Shown here piece by piece: positions 32,193 to 46,912 of a stretch of 64,000 nucleotides of DNA (position 1 is its first letter; each line of letters starts with the position of its first letter). This DNA comes from Scolanthus callimorphus. Its lineage: Eukaryota; Cnidaria; Anthozoa; Actiniaria; Edwardsiidae. A program made the position numbers and the translations under genes. The notes beneath the pieces are model-generated. The model worked only from the letters and a program-made list of their open reading frames with translations. It searched no databases and had not been told where the DNA came from. The stretch covers positions 12,116,625 to 12,180,624 of the forward strand of contig CM066924.1 of assembly GCA_033964015.1 (NCBI GenBank). Reading direction: 5' to 3'.

Positions 32193-35100
32193 CTAGAAAT
32201 AAAATACACCGATTATAAAGTGCCTTGGATAATGGAATGGGATAAACATCTTATTACTGACAAAAGGGCCAGTAGTCAGCTAGTAAACAGCAAATGCAAA
32301 CGGTGATTTCTATAACAGTTGTTTTACAAGGTAGCAAGACTATCAAGAGAACAATGATTGGGCTTTGTAATAAAGTTCACCATGTAGTCAGCGATTTGAT
32401 AGGAGTCGCTTACATGGAAATGCCTGAATCTAATAAACTGCAGGGATGTTCTAAGTTCTAGTCAGAGAGTATCACAACACACAACACGACCCTAAATGAG
32501 AGCAAATAACGTTGAGCATTTTCGTATTAACTGTATGACTAAATCCTTTATTTCCTTTGGTAGTTTTTGCCAGCTGTCAACCACTAGGGCAGACGATGTT
32601 TTTAAAGGTGCGCTTGATAGAAGTTACACTTTGTGCCATATCTAGTATAACATAGTCTTCGTTCACTGACCAAATCCACACACCCCGTTGTTTTAATTTG
32701 ATCACGTGAGCATAAAACTGTGCTCGGACAAACTGGCTTGTAGCACATCCACGAGCACATCAGGATGTTCACAAGTTCAACACCACAAAATTCGTTCAAC
32801 AACTGACGACAATTTTTCCTCGAAAGCTCGTGCATGTATTTGCAAACAAAACACGAAATAAAAGTATCTAACCCATAAATATAGGCATGGACGTCAATAG
32901 TATACAGTAACAAAAGTGGTTGTCAAAAATACAAGGAAAGTGTTTCTTTTGCCACTGAAGTAACTATAATGTTAATAAAAGTATCACCTCTATACCTTTG
33001 TCTAAAACAATTAATCAGGGGAGTGCACTGTCTTTTGCTTTCCTAGGTAGACAAGAATCAAGACTACCCAGCGAGCAGGGGTTTCTTTCTGTCAGTTCGT
33101 TTACCTTTTATTGAGGCTGTTCGCGTTGCTGGTATGTCGCGTTGTCGTTTGTTTTGCCCGCAAACAAACAACAACGCGACATACCACCGAACAGCCTCAA
33201 TAAAAGGTAAACGAACTGACAGAAAGAAACCACTGCTTGCAGGGTAAATCCTGACATACCAGTTTAGCTCCTCGCTGCTTTGTGATTCATCTATCCTGTC
33301 GTCCTCGTCCTCGTCCTCGTCTTCGGAATCGCTGTCTCCTGAGTCTAGCGTAAGATCGATTACTTGAAAATCCTTCTCTTTCTCTGCAGCTGGCGGATCT
33401 GGAGATCAATAAACATTCTTAAAGTAAGTTGAAACAGTCGTGGTAACACTACACCCTTAACTCAAGATCTCGCATAGCCGAAACGGATTGCTTGGGCTCG
33501 CTGCCGGTTTGACTGATTTCGTATGATAAGCGGCCCTGATTGGTGCAAAATGTTCTTGACGCATGTAAAGCCAACTATTTTCGTGTTGTTGACCTTCAGT
33601 GTGAAGGAAGAACACTAGAACTGCTCATGACAGTTCCGGAGGTATGGCCATACTGGTTAGCAAGAACCCAGACGGTTTAGCCACCAATCACGTATGTGCA
33701 ATGTTTGGTACACGCAGTAGACGGTTTGCTGCGTCAACGGAACTATATTAAGAGGAAATCCGCCAAGAAATCGAGAGAATTTTGACACAAAGTGGAAACA
33801 GTTTTTAGATAGAGTATTACAACAACAAAAAACCTTGCTTGTAGCATTTTTTGAAGGCCTTGATAAAATAAAGAATTGGCGATAACACCGAGAAGAAATT
33901 CCCAAGGAAACCAGAGAAATAATGTTTCAAGGTTGTGAAGGAATGGTGTTGGCTGTTGATGTTCATTACATTTCACGGTGCTGTCAACCTATAAAAACTG
34001 TATGGATTTGGACAAATTTCAGGATTCAATTTCGATGTTTGGTGTTGTAAGAAATGAATTTTTTAGATCAGAAAAAAAGTAAGACAGAAGTCTAACTATG
34101 CGATGTAAATTATTTTGTTTCAAGAGTTTTTTTTTTCAATCGTTACTCAACTTTTATTTTTTCCCTCACAAAACGAACCCCTGGTTCAGTCATCTATGCG
34201 ATGTACACTGACGTGCCTGATCGTTTTGTTCTCTTAACGTATCCATCTAAATTTCTCAGATCCTGTTTCATTCTATGACGTCGATTACAAAAAAATCGCC
34301 TCCCCGTGGGCAAGAACCACAGGCCTATTGGCAATTAGTATAACTACAACTAAATAACTACAGTTAATCTGTTGTCGATTGATTTATGTACAAGATTAAA
34401 AAATTTACTTTGACAGACTCTGATATCATCGACATGTTTACACAAGTCGACTATCCATTAGTCATACTCTTTACCTTGAATAACTGACTTGTGCTTCTGG
34501 ATGATAGGGCTTGCTGCTATGATAGCCTTGACAGCCGCTTTACTTTCATGTTCTGAAAAAAAAAACTTTATTCAATATGGAAGTGTGCATAAATCAGACC
34601 CCCCTCCCCCCAAGCCAAGTCTTGGGTTCTCTTGGGCTAGAAGGTGTACGACGTCTATAAAAGGTAGAGTAGATATAGAGGCTATCCTAATTACTAAACA
34701 ATATTACCCTACTAGTAAAAACTTTATTTCCTTTTTATTTGCCAAAAGGAAAAAACTGAGAGAACATTCCCAACATGGTTCTGATTTAAGATCCCGCATA
34801 AACATGCAACTATTTTGTGACTGTCTATGTGCCAATAAGGAAATTTAAAGTGACTGATACACTCCTTTTTCAAAACTCAATACTATCCTTGTGAAGTGAG
34901 TTCGTTCGAAGCAGAAACAACGTAAACAAAGCCAAGCAAAGTGTAAATAAATAACGTGATACCAAAAACATTACCATTACTGTCTGGGATTGCAGGCCTC
35001 CACGATCCATCTTCTTGGAAGAATATCTCATTACACCCATTACTAGTGGAATCAAGGATCTCACGAAATAATCTAAACACCAGAAAAAGCAACTGTTTAT

Positions 35101-38100
35101 GGTAACAGCATCAACAATTGCAGAGATTCTACAGTTCATTATTTCGGAAACATTTTGTGATCGCTGAGCCAATCCTCTTTATCTAACAATTAGGCCAGAG
35201 AGGCAGTAGTTATATGTGATATCAGTCTAAATAATGCAATAAATGTACAGCAAGAAATGAAATAGTGAGCCATCAGGTGCTAAAGTAATTGGCACACTTG
35301 CCCTTCCCTGCCTCCTTCAATGTTGGCTGGAAAATATTTTCTCAGTATGCCGCTAGTCCACTTTCACTAGCAACATTGAAAGGGCGGAGGCTAAAAACGT
35401 TTTTGTCTTTGTCCCTTCAGGTATGGAGAAAGGTTCAAGGGATCCTTCGGCAAAATAGTTGTCATTTCATCTGCTTTGAAGCTAGTTACATGTATTATAT
35501 ATCATTGTAATAGATTGTTAATAAAATCGATAATTCTTTGCCAAAAAATGATTTTCGCGTTTGGCTAAGTTCTAGTCTGTCACAATCCAAAAGAGCCACC
35601 AAGTTTTGTATCATCTTGATAGTGCCTAAAGTGAACTCCAAAGTGTGCCAGCGATTTTCAAATATTTTCTTTGTTTCCATTTTATGACGATTTTTCTTTC
35701 ATTCCGAGCTTTTTCAGCTACTATCTAACTTCAAGAAAAAATAAAATCCTAAATATCGGACGTACTTGAAAACAAAAAAATCGCTGCCACACTTTTGGAG
35801 TCGACCCTAGTGTCATTAATTTTGATACAAAACTGGGTGGTTCTATTTAATTCTGACGGACCAGCACTAACCGACTCGAGAAAATTAGTTGTAATTGTTG
35901 ATTTCATGAATGATCTATTAATAGTTAATAAAAATATCATATTTGTTTTCTGCTCTTCAAAAGCTTAAAAATGATATATAATACATGTACATACCTTAAA
36001 AGCAGACGAAAAGTGTTTCTCGAAACTCCCAAAAAACCCCGATAATTATCCAAACTTTGCATAAATAAACAATTAAAATATAGGAAAATTATCGATTTGT
36101 CGATGTCAGGGGACAAAGTGAATCGCCATGTTTCCATCGATAAATGCCAAGAAATCAGATAAAGTGTGTGAAAAATCAAAAATCAAGAAGTACCTTCTCA
36201 GGTACTAGTTGGATAAATAAAGTCGCAAAGGAGCGAAAAATCCATGTCAATTTTGTTATTTGTCTTCCCTATTGTGAAGATTTTCGGAAACCCGAAAAAA
36301 CGTAGGGGAGAAGGGTTTCTCCTCAAAGGGGCGAAAAATGACGCAATTTTATCGGTCCCGAAAAATTCGGGAGTTTCGAGAAACGCAAAATTCGTCATCC
36401 GCACACTTTTCGGGTAATTTATCGTGCCGGAAACGTTTTCGGGCGTTTCGAGAAACGACCCCCTGGCCTGAATTAAAGTTTGCATTGTAGGTACAGCTTT
36501 TGGGTGCTACATCTATATTTTCCTCCAAGACTAATATTAACTCTCTACAAATGTGACGGCAGGAATTGAATACATACCCATCTAAAACAAGATTTTTAAA
36601 TACTGCTTTCTTATCGCATACAGGACAAACCCAGGTTGTTTTTCTGATACAAAAGGAAGAAATGTCAGGGTCAATGGAAGTTAGAGTGTGTGTAGATAAT
36701 CACCACGTAAAATGGTAAACGGACGGTACGTGGGCAAATCCACACAGGACACGCCATCAGAGCATGCAACCACTTGTAACTCGGTAATGGCCGTTGTTTC
36801 TGAAGTCCTCAATATACCCTTAGTTATAAGTCCACATGACCAATAGAATCAGCTCATTATGGCAGAGTCAGCTACAATGGGTTGATGAACCCAATACATC
36901 AGGTGTGGCTACAACAGGTTGAGCGCCAAGTATTTACCATACTAGGACCCACATTTTTCAACCCACTCTAAGCAGGCTCAACCTCCTAACAACAGGTTGA
37001 TGAACCAGTAATAGCCGCTTTTTATTTTTGCCATTTTTGTGACGCCTTATGGCTTGTGCACTACACACTTGGACCATTAGGCATTCTCTGGCCCTCATAT
37101 ATGCTATGATAGTCTACCATGTCATATGAATTTGTAATGTACAAACGTTGTAATCAGCTTCTTACTTTTCATTCATTTGTAAATAAAGTGCTGCATCAAA
37201 ACACTGAAGGTGGCTGCATGTAACTGCCCTAAAAATAAAACAAAAAACATGTTAAAATCTTGTTCCCACCCAATCCAGAACGAACGAGGCGGATCTTCAA
37301 CCAAGTTCATACCATGATATGTTGATAGTAACTGGAAACCTAAGACTTGGTAATAACAAGAACAATTTTTCCTCACAAGGACATACATGACAGATTTGGA
37401 TGTCACCAGATGGTAAGACGGCAAACCAGATCGAGCATACACTTGTGAATTGAAAGTTCAGAACGTCAGTCGTACATAAGGTTAATGAGATCAGCCGACA
37501 TAGCCAGTGACCACTACTATCAAGTTAAAACTCAGACGACCTCCTAAGAGACAAAGTACCAGCAGCTTTTAGCGGAGGATGTACGGAAAAGATTCAGAAT
37601 TCAGCTAAAGAACAGGTTTCAGGTATTAACAACCAAAGAATGAAATGGAAGACAGCCGAGAAAGAAATTTGGTACAGAAAGAAGAAGAAGCCTTGGATAA
37701 GCCCTGAAACCCGGGCCTTCACAAGCAAAGGAAAGACCATCAAACATGAGTTACTTAACGTCTGGTCAGAGAGGCTTAAAGAGAAGTGGGAAAATGACTA
37801 CAAAGCCAAGGATATTGAGGTGAAAAAGATGGCACGTACAGATAAGCAGACATGGATCGAGGGCATAGCTGAGAGTGCGGAACGAGGATACGGGAGGGAG
37901 CAGAGAGTAAACTTAGGAGCGAGCAAGCAGCATATAGACGTGGCCAAGGAACCACCGATCACATCTTCGCATTAAGAAACATCATCGAACAATCAGTAGA
38001 ATGGCAATCCTCCCTTTATGTTAACTTTGTAGATTTTGAAAAAGCCTTTCCATCGAGAAAGCCTAGGGATGATCATGCAAAGCTATGGAATACCATCCAA

Positions 38101-41100
38101 GTTGATAAATATCGTTAATGCTTACTATGAAGTCTTTGAATGCACCATACTGGATGACGAGGGAGAAGCGACCGAGTGGTTTTAAGATCACAACAGGAGT
38201 AAAAGAAGGCTGCAATGTGTCTGGCTTTCTTTTCCTACTGATGATCGATTTTGTTATGAGAAAGACGTTACAGGAAGGCGACACAGGGATTAGATGGAAT
38301 TTTACCACCAGGCTAGAAGATCTTGACTTTGCAGACGACATTGCCCTGCTTTCATCATATATGGACCATATACAATCCAAGTCCAGCAGACTGACAGAGC
38401 AAGCTGAAAGGGTCTGGATTAAGGTGAATGTCGAGAAATGCAAGTGTTTCGCATCAACGCCCGCCGTGAAGAAGCAATTACTATCAATGACCAGGAGGTT
38501 GAAGACGTCGACAAGTTTGTTTACTTATAGGCACGACCGTTTCCAATGTTGCTGGGATCGAGGATTGAATAACATAGCCATAAAAGCCAGAGGAGTATTC
38601 AGGAAGCTGAGGGAGATCTGGGCCTCAAATAGCATCAGCCAGAGAATCAAGATTTTCTCACGGACACCATTTTTTTCTGGTATTCCATTCTTGCAATGTA
38701 GAGAATACATTGAGGTAAACAAATGGCTACACTTTTATACACACTACAACCCATCTGGCTTGTCTGGCTGCTTTTCAGACATGCACTCTAACTGTACTTT
38801 ATTATGCTGGCTAAGCAAGTAGCTTCGAATGTAAGGTGAATGGCATTTCATAAAGTGATTCCAGACAGGAATTAAGGAGGCTGCCTACAATTTTTTCTGC
38901 CCTCGACCACCAAACTTTGTTTGCCTGCTGTTCAAGTACACAAACTTGTACCGGTCTAAGCTTTCACATGGTTACCCAGGAGGGTTTGAACAAGAAACAT
39001 TGAAAAATTGTTTACTACACTTAAACAACCAAATCCCAAAGCACTTTTTATTGATTCAGAATTAGGTGTATCTCAGTTGCAAATGTCTTAGTTACTTCTA
39101 GAGTCTATATGTACACAGGGGAGTGGGATGCTTTTTATTACTGTTTGCTAAAGAGTGTAGTAAGTGGAAAGAAAGCTGCCATCACTTTACAAGCCTGCCA
39201 TACTCACCTGCAAGGCAAAGTCATTCTTGTCTTCCCAAGCTAAATGAGAACAAAAATTGTCAAACTTCCATATTGGCTTTTACATTACCTTTAATTGCTG
39301 GCTCAGTCTGAATGATGTGTACATGCACTTTCACTGTTATCCTAGATCTACTGGAGCAATTTCCAGGTGAGATAATTTGTGAAGTTACAGGGCTGGAAAT
39401 TGCGACCAGGTGGGCAACCACAAATCAGGGCTAGGCAAGTAAAAATATGAACTAAGGCACCAGCTGGTGACCAAATATTTTGTACACTTGTCAAGCTTGA
39501 TGCCACCTGGCAATCAAAAGCTATGTTCAGGCGACCAGTTTTTTGCACTTGGTTGCCAGCTGGCACTGAGTTAAAAATATAATTTTTTGGAAGGGTAAAT
39601 GAGAGAAAAAGATTTGCCCAAAATGCCCTATTTTGTGCTACAAATGTGAATGGAGAGCATACATTACATGTTAATAAAACAAGTGCATTAAAGATATTCT
39701 GGGACACATCTGTCACATTTGTGACAGTCATCAACACATGTCATACTACTATCTGCCCATTTCTATAAATTGTCACATCAAAGCCATAACACAAAATATT
39801 GTACCATTAAAGCTACTTTAAGGACACAATGGGGATAACAAAAAATGGGTCTAATTGCAGGAACAAACATATTCTTCTGAGTTGTTTATTTACTAATACA
39901 TACTATTACTCATTCTTAATTACTTATAATGACAAACTCTGAATGTATAGAGAAGGTGCAGATACCAAGGCTGGTATTAAGAACACTTACAGGACATAGC
40001 AATGTTACTCTCAAACTTGTTGTTGCTACTTCACTCTCGGGATCATGAGCAAGTTTTTCTTTAACTGCAAATAAACAGGGTATGTAAGCTCATACTTAAA
40101 ACTCCCTAATAAAGTGCTGTATCCAGTATGAGTGAGTCACAGGTATTCAGTAATGGCTTTCTCAGTTGCTCTAAATTTGTGCCCACCAAATTTTTCGACC
40201 AATCTTTTCTCAAATCTGATGTCAAACTTTTAATAAACATTAACAGACACACCATTGTGACTATCAAGCTTCATCCCATCACTTAGGGAAGAGTGGAAGG
40301 TAAATATCTGTGAACAAAGACCATTTCAAGTCATTTTGCCTGTGGATACAGCACTAGTATCATTTATCAGAAATTTTATTTTGATTGTTGAATAGTATGG
40401 CAGAGATAGTTTATCTTCACTAACAATGTACAATACTAGTATTTCATCATCTCCAGTACTTCTAATAATGTGAGGGGGAAACTGATCACTTACTAGATGT
40501 GGAAGGCAAAATGATACAAGAAAATTGTCTAAGAAGGATCATTTTATTTTGTTCTGCCCATATGCATCTACTGTAGGAAGCTCCCCTTAAAGTTAAATGC
40601 TGTTGTTTTCTAACTAATTACTACTTACTTAGTGCCCTGGAGTGGTCTGGATTCCTGTAGCCACGGAGTTTTAGTCTCTGAATTAAACAGCTGGAGGTGA
40701 CAAGCCTTACCAATCTGACTACTACCACATGTCTCTGATGGCAAAAAATACAGTTATAAATCAGGTAATCACTACTATAACCAATCCACTCAAATTATAA
40801 CTCTGTATGGCAACAAAATTTCAGCACATTTTCTAAACATGTTTGTTTCTAATATTTTACAGAAATTCAAATAAATCCTTACCGATACCCCCTAGTGCAC
40901 CAAGCTTTGTTGCTTTTTCCAGTGACAACGTATCCTGGAAATCGTACATGTATAATCCTGTTCATTCTATCCTACCTGGCCATGTCGTGGTGTCCAGGAG
41001 ACATGAATGTGGTTGGGAACGGTAGAGGAAAGCCGACAGAAAGCTGTGATGTTGAGAGGTCTGCTAGGTCTTTTATGATCTACACTAGCATTAGGTGGAA

Positions 41101-44100
41101 CATAACCCTGGCAAAGCATTTATATGTGAATTAGAGAAGACACACAAACAATAAAAGGCCAGTTACTACCATTTGTGTCCATCCATTAAGTGTGACAAGT
41201 TTTTTACGTTTGTCGAAAATTTGTCACGTTTTTAGCTCACCGATTGGCTGCAGTTTTGGCCATTATTTTTCAGCCAATCAGAGATCAAGAAATGTGACTA
41301 CTTTTTGACAAAACGTGCATGTTTGAAAAGTAAATCTTTGTGAAAAAATTATCACACTTCATGGATAAACACAAATGGTAGTAACAGGTCAATCATTTTG
41401 TGTCCCCTTCTCATGTCAGTGATGACCTGATGACACATAAAAATCACAGTCTATCTTTTAGGGGTAATCTTGTGGAAACATTGAATTTTGTTTTTATGGT
41501 ACATTTTCAGGGTATTCTTGTGAAAACCTTTTTTGCTAAATGTGATACCTTTTAGGGTGTCCTTTTTGTTTTTTAACTGTCCCTGTGCAAGCAAAATCCA
41601 AACAGCATGCATATGGAGCAATAATGTTTCGGTCTTTAATAGTGCCAATAAATAATGAAAATTGCTTGTTTTAGGGGTTAAAATTTTGAGTGAATCCAAG
41701 ATACTTACAGGAAGAGGGCATATTTTTCCATTTACTTTGACACATAATGAGGAAGGAAAGTTATCTTCTTGTTCACAACTAGTCTCTAGTAAACATATTC
41801 TGAAGAAGAACAGAACACAGACAGTCAGAAGGGGTTGTGATACAGAAAAGAAAGATGCCAATAAATATAGGACTTGTTTTACAAAGTGCCTTGAATTCAG
41901 TAGTGAAACCTTTCTGTACCGTTGGTTGCAGCTACCAGTACAAGTGCGATAAAAACATGATGTGTCTGCAAGTGAAACTTCAAAGTTTTGACAGGAAAAC
42001 TTGAATGTTAACCCCATAATATTCAAGTACTGGTACACAATTCCATTACAAAAAAAAAAATAATTGAAAATTAAGCAATAGAGAACTTTTTCCGTGTCTA
42101 CATACATGTACTCTGATGCAAACACGAGGGGAGGTTGGGAGAATTTGAGACAGTTATGCAGCCACAAGACCGAAGGTCGAGTTGCATAACCAGTTGAGAA
42201 TTCTCCCAACCTACCCCAGTAGGTTGGCGCGAGGAAACTGCTTTCTAAGCAACATTTGACGAGTTTATTGACCTCTTCTATGGTCACAAAAGCGAGCTGT
42301 ACGAGCCATAACCAAATCAGATTACCACGCACATTTAGCCCCTCTTTTGCTTGACTCAAAGTATTAGATATTTTCCAAATTAACTCATTTCATATTGCTA
42401 AATTCATGTCTTCTTATCGCCATTCGTTACTACCAGAAATTTTTTTAAATCTGTTTTTACTAGTAGTCAAATTGATAGTTATAATACTCAGTCTCATGAC
42501 CATTATCGTTCACATGCTTGTCACACTAACATAAAAAAATCACTATTCTTTTTCAAGGCCCAAATATTTGGAACTCTTTACCTTGGTCTATTGTTTCTAA
42601 TTCACAATGTTTCTAGTTTTAAGAAAGAACTTACTAAATTTCTATCCCCTTAATTGATATACTTCAGTAATCTGTGGTCGTCTGTCTCGTCTCGCATTTT
42701 TTTTCCTATTGTCTTCCTATAAGGTGAGGGCGCCTCCTCGCACAAGCTCGTTTTTTTAGGTGCTCTCGCCATCTTCTTTTTCTTAGTCTATTCTTTTTCT
42801 TAGTCTATTTAGACGTTTTTTTTATGTATAACTGTAAAAAAAGAAATGGCAAATAAAATTGAAATGGTGTTTATGGTAATTGAAGCATAAGCAAATGTCA
42901 ATGAAGGGATGTATGGGTTAAGAATTGCAAAGCCAAAGGAATTTTCCATACAACAACCGCCTTCGTGTTGTCTTGTTTCAATCTTCAAATCAAGTAAAAT
43001 GTTGAATACCAGACTGGAATGATACTATTGGGGCTTCAATTGTTGCTGATGGCATGAACGAATGTCCATGAACTGTCACTCGTATTGAATTTTCATTGAC
43101 AGAGTGCCCTCGGTATTCGTTGATCGCCAGTAAGAATTTCATGTTTTGTTAATGCTCCAAATCTTGTTAACTTGCTAGCAAATGATTTTTTACCTACTCA
43201 GCTTGTGAAAGATCATCATTGAATAGGAAATTGAATAGGAAAGTAATGAAATAAATTGTGATTTGTTCAATAATTTGGTCTTCGTTGTTCTTTTTCATTT
43301 TGGCTAGCCGATTGGCGATTCGCCGAAAGTCTCCAAATCCAGAATTTTAGTTGGGTCGCTTAACTTGATTTGTATTGTTTTTCTCCTCTTAGCTGTATAC
43401 TTCACAGAAATCAAATAAATCGTTTCATAAAGGGAGGGAAGAGGATGTCGGAGGACAAAAATATCATGTTTAAATGGTACGAAAATGTTGACTTACACAC
43501 GTGGGTTTGAACAATAAAAAAGTTGAAGGCAAGCCAATTCTTTGAACTTGTGGTTAAAGGATGGGATGACAAATGATAGCTAAAAAGGAAAACAGCACTT
43601 CTTTCACAATTTCATTGCTTCAAGTGTTTGGATAAATTTTTATCAAAATGTAAGAATGAAAAAAGAAGGCAGCACAAACATCGTCCCGTGCGTGACGTCA
43701 CAACCGTGTTTACATACTCTAATCTAAACACACCTGTCGACCAATGAGAGTGTGCATAATGTCATTAGTTATTTTATAAAAGCATATGTTCCGGTTGCTT
43801 TATAGTTTTCCTGGTCAGGAAGAAATAAAGCACAATTTTTACAGTTTTTCCATGCACCAAAGCTTCGCACCTGGGTGGGCAAACTTTGAAGTTCAACCAT
43901 CAAAACTTTGAAGCTTCATGTGGAGACAGAACTGAGATGTTTGTCAAGCATGTAGATGGACAGATGCAACATAAAAATAAAGGGGTCTTCTCCTCATTGT
44001 GAGGGAACTTAAAGCGGTTGAATGTACAAGGAGACAAGGAGAGGTTGGAGGACTTAACGGGCAGCATTAGATGCCGCAAATTGCTGCCGGAGCAGCTTAC

Positions 44101-46879
44101 AACCATGAGGGCTGTTTTATAGTACTGGTATATATGCCTCTGAGAGCCAGGCCATTGCACTGTGAGACAATCCCCTACTCTTACGAAGAGTGCAATGGGT
44201 TCTTTAGTGTCCACCTTGAACAGGGGTTTATTGTCTCATCCGAAATACTTAGGAAACACAGTAGAACTAAGCTCAACCCTGAATATGAACCTGTCTCAAT
44301 CACGACATGAACAGAAAGAAAATTTCTTCTGTCCCAGCCAGGAATTGATACTTGACCACATTGGTGGGAGACCCAGCACCTCAAAGCGGCACTGTCACCA
44401 TTTTACATGATTTTATGGTTAATTTAGGTAGCTTAAATGCAGTCAGATTCACAAGAATTGAACAAAATAATCGTCTAGGTTTGTTAAATAACCTTTCAGC
44501 TACAAGATGAGTACATATTTGGAGTATGTCCGTGTGTTGTCGAGCGGATGGAATTGGATTGTAAAATGACATTTTTTATTTTCGTATCAGGCTGAACAGT
44601 TTTCAAACTTGGAAATTTGATAGTGAAAGCTATCTCAGCCATGTGGACAAAAAGGAAACTACTAAACTCTAGACCTGTGAGGGTATGATTTTGGAACTAC
44701 ATGATTATATAGTACACAATGAATGCAACATAGTCATAGAAGCATTTCTTCAGTGCGTGACACATTAAGATTAACAACCACAAACTAAAAATAACAAGAC
44801 TTGTGTCTTTCTTGAAGTTAATGATGATATTGCCAAAATCATAACCAGTTGTTTAAAATAAAAATAGAATCTTGTGTGGAAGTGTATTAATTATGTGAAG
44901 GCTCTGTAACAAACCTTAATTGTATTTGTACAGTATGTTCATGTCTTGAATTTGGTCTTGTATCCCTGAAAACCAAATACAAAAGGCATGATATGAAAGA
45001 TAGGTCTCGGAAAGGTAAACATTTAAGGGAATCCATAATGTGATTTTTTTTCCTGAAATTCATTTCATAGAGCACTAAAGACCTCAAATGATGTGTCAAC
45101 TGTTTTCCTAGGCATTCAACCCATTCCTTTGTATTGCCTGCCACTCATTTTCTGTAATTTAATTAACTTTACATGCTTTTTCTAGTACTTAAATTTTAGG
45201 TCAAATTCCCATCTTTGCGAAGCTCCTGACCTCCCATGATTTAAGATATCACCATCAAATTTTCTGTGTCATTAGAAAACGATAACACTAAAAATTTGCG
45301 GCCACAAATTGTAAACAACTTAGACATAACTTTGCAACCTAATATTTTCGTAAATATGCAAAATATTGGAAAATTGCTCACATTTTGCAGTTCATTTCTC
45401 CTAGACTGAAATCCAACAAAGTGTGAAATTGTGCAACATGATGCTAAAGCCTTGGCCAAACGAAACGCAAGTTCACGCAAGTTTGTAACTTGCATCGACT
45501 TGCGCTCGTTTGGCCACCAACTTGTGATGACTTGCACGGACTTGCGATGACTTGCGTCCACTTTGAACATGTTCAAATTTTCACGCAACTTGCGATAACT
45601 TGCGTCTCGTTTGGCCACCACATCGCAAGTGTACGCAAGTCGATGCAAGTTTCCAATTTTCTTCGTTTTCCGAATTAACGAAATATTATGACCAAAACAA
45701 GTCATGAAAATATTGCTCTTATATTTATTTTCTAGCTGTTATTTTCAAGAAACTGGGTGAGATTTCTTTATTTTTCTTGTCTTTTTTACTAAGAAAAACA
45801 CTAGCTTGAGCGCGCGCTAGTGTTGGAAAGTGACGTGATCATGACGTCATTAGCGGGCGCAAAGCACCAAAACACTCAACTTGCATCAAAACTTGCATCT
45901 CGTTTGGCCACCTCAACGCAAGTGAGCGCAAGTCTGTGCAAGTCACAACTTGCATCGACTTGCGTTTCGTTTGGACAGGGCTTAATGGTCTGGAGCTTCT
46001 CAAGTAAACAAGGTAGTTTTTAGTTTGGAAATTTTAATGGCCTATTTGATCTCCCATTCAAAATAAAGAAGAATGGCATTTATTTGGCATTGATAGCTCT
46101 TTTGGTTCAAGAGATATTCAAAATGTTCTCTTTAAGTGCAAATTAGGAAAAATGATGTCACAAAGTACAGACTAGGGCACAAGAAGCCAATAATATTTCA
46201 TGTATAACTCTGTTTGGCATAGTTGGATTCACTTGAAACTTGGTAACAACAAAGAAGGAGTAAAACCACAACCACTGATATGTTTATTTCTGTTACCATG
46301 GTAACACTTTTGGCACTAGGGCTGTCTATTTAAAAAATAGGAAAAATCTGAAACTTATTCACCTACAAGTGAAGTCCTACAAAACTTTGCCAACATACAC
46401 TGAGTTGGGTTAACAAACAAATCAGGAAGTTTCAAAGACTTTCACAACTTAGGGAATATTTTACGATAATTAGCATATGGATGTTTGAGGTATTGGTTCT
46501 TCTTTACTATTAACAAGTTTCAAGTGTTCCAGCTATGCGAAACAGGAGTTATACATAAAACATTATTGGCTTCTTGTGCCCTAGTCTGTTTGTGGTGTCA
46601 TTTTTTTTTTGCTAATTTGCAGTAAACATTTTGAATATCTCTTGAACCAAGTGAGCTATCAACATCAAATAGAGCAGATTTCTGATGACTGTCATGAGTA
46701 ATTCGCAATTACTTTGTAATTACTCCTATAGGTTTTATTCAGAATTGGTGTAATTACTTTGCGATTGGTTTCACTACAGTCATATGGAAACCACTCTAAA
46801 CAGCATACTTCCTTGTTTTGAATGGGCGATCAACTAGACCATTAAAATTTCAGCCTTGAGTGGCACTTAAAATATTCAC

Positions 46880-46912
<33 letters not shown>

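Noticed and set aside
39395..39560. Repeated GGCGACCAGTTT / ACCTGGCAA words in a PIAS intron
   Set aside because: It may be a degenerate repeat, but no borders or second copy could be fixed.
40883..40934. Exon-like piece with AG and GT borders between PIAS exons 6 and 7
   Set aside because: It has no PIAS similarity and adding it would break the exact phase match between exons 6 and 7.
41451..42359. 302-codon open frame on the minus strand
   Set aside because: Only 41709-41799 is coding (PIAS exon 5); the rest is intron, a hairpin and LINE debris that happens to lack stops.
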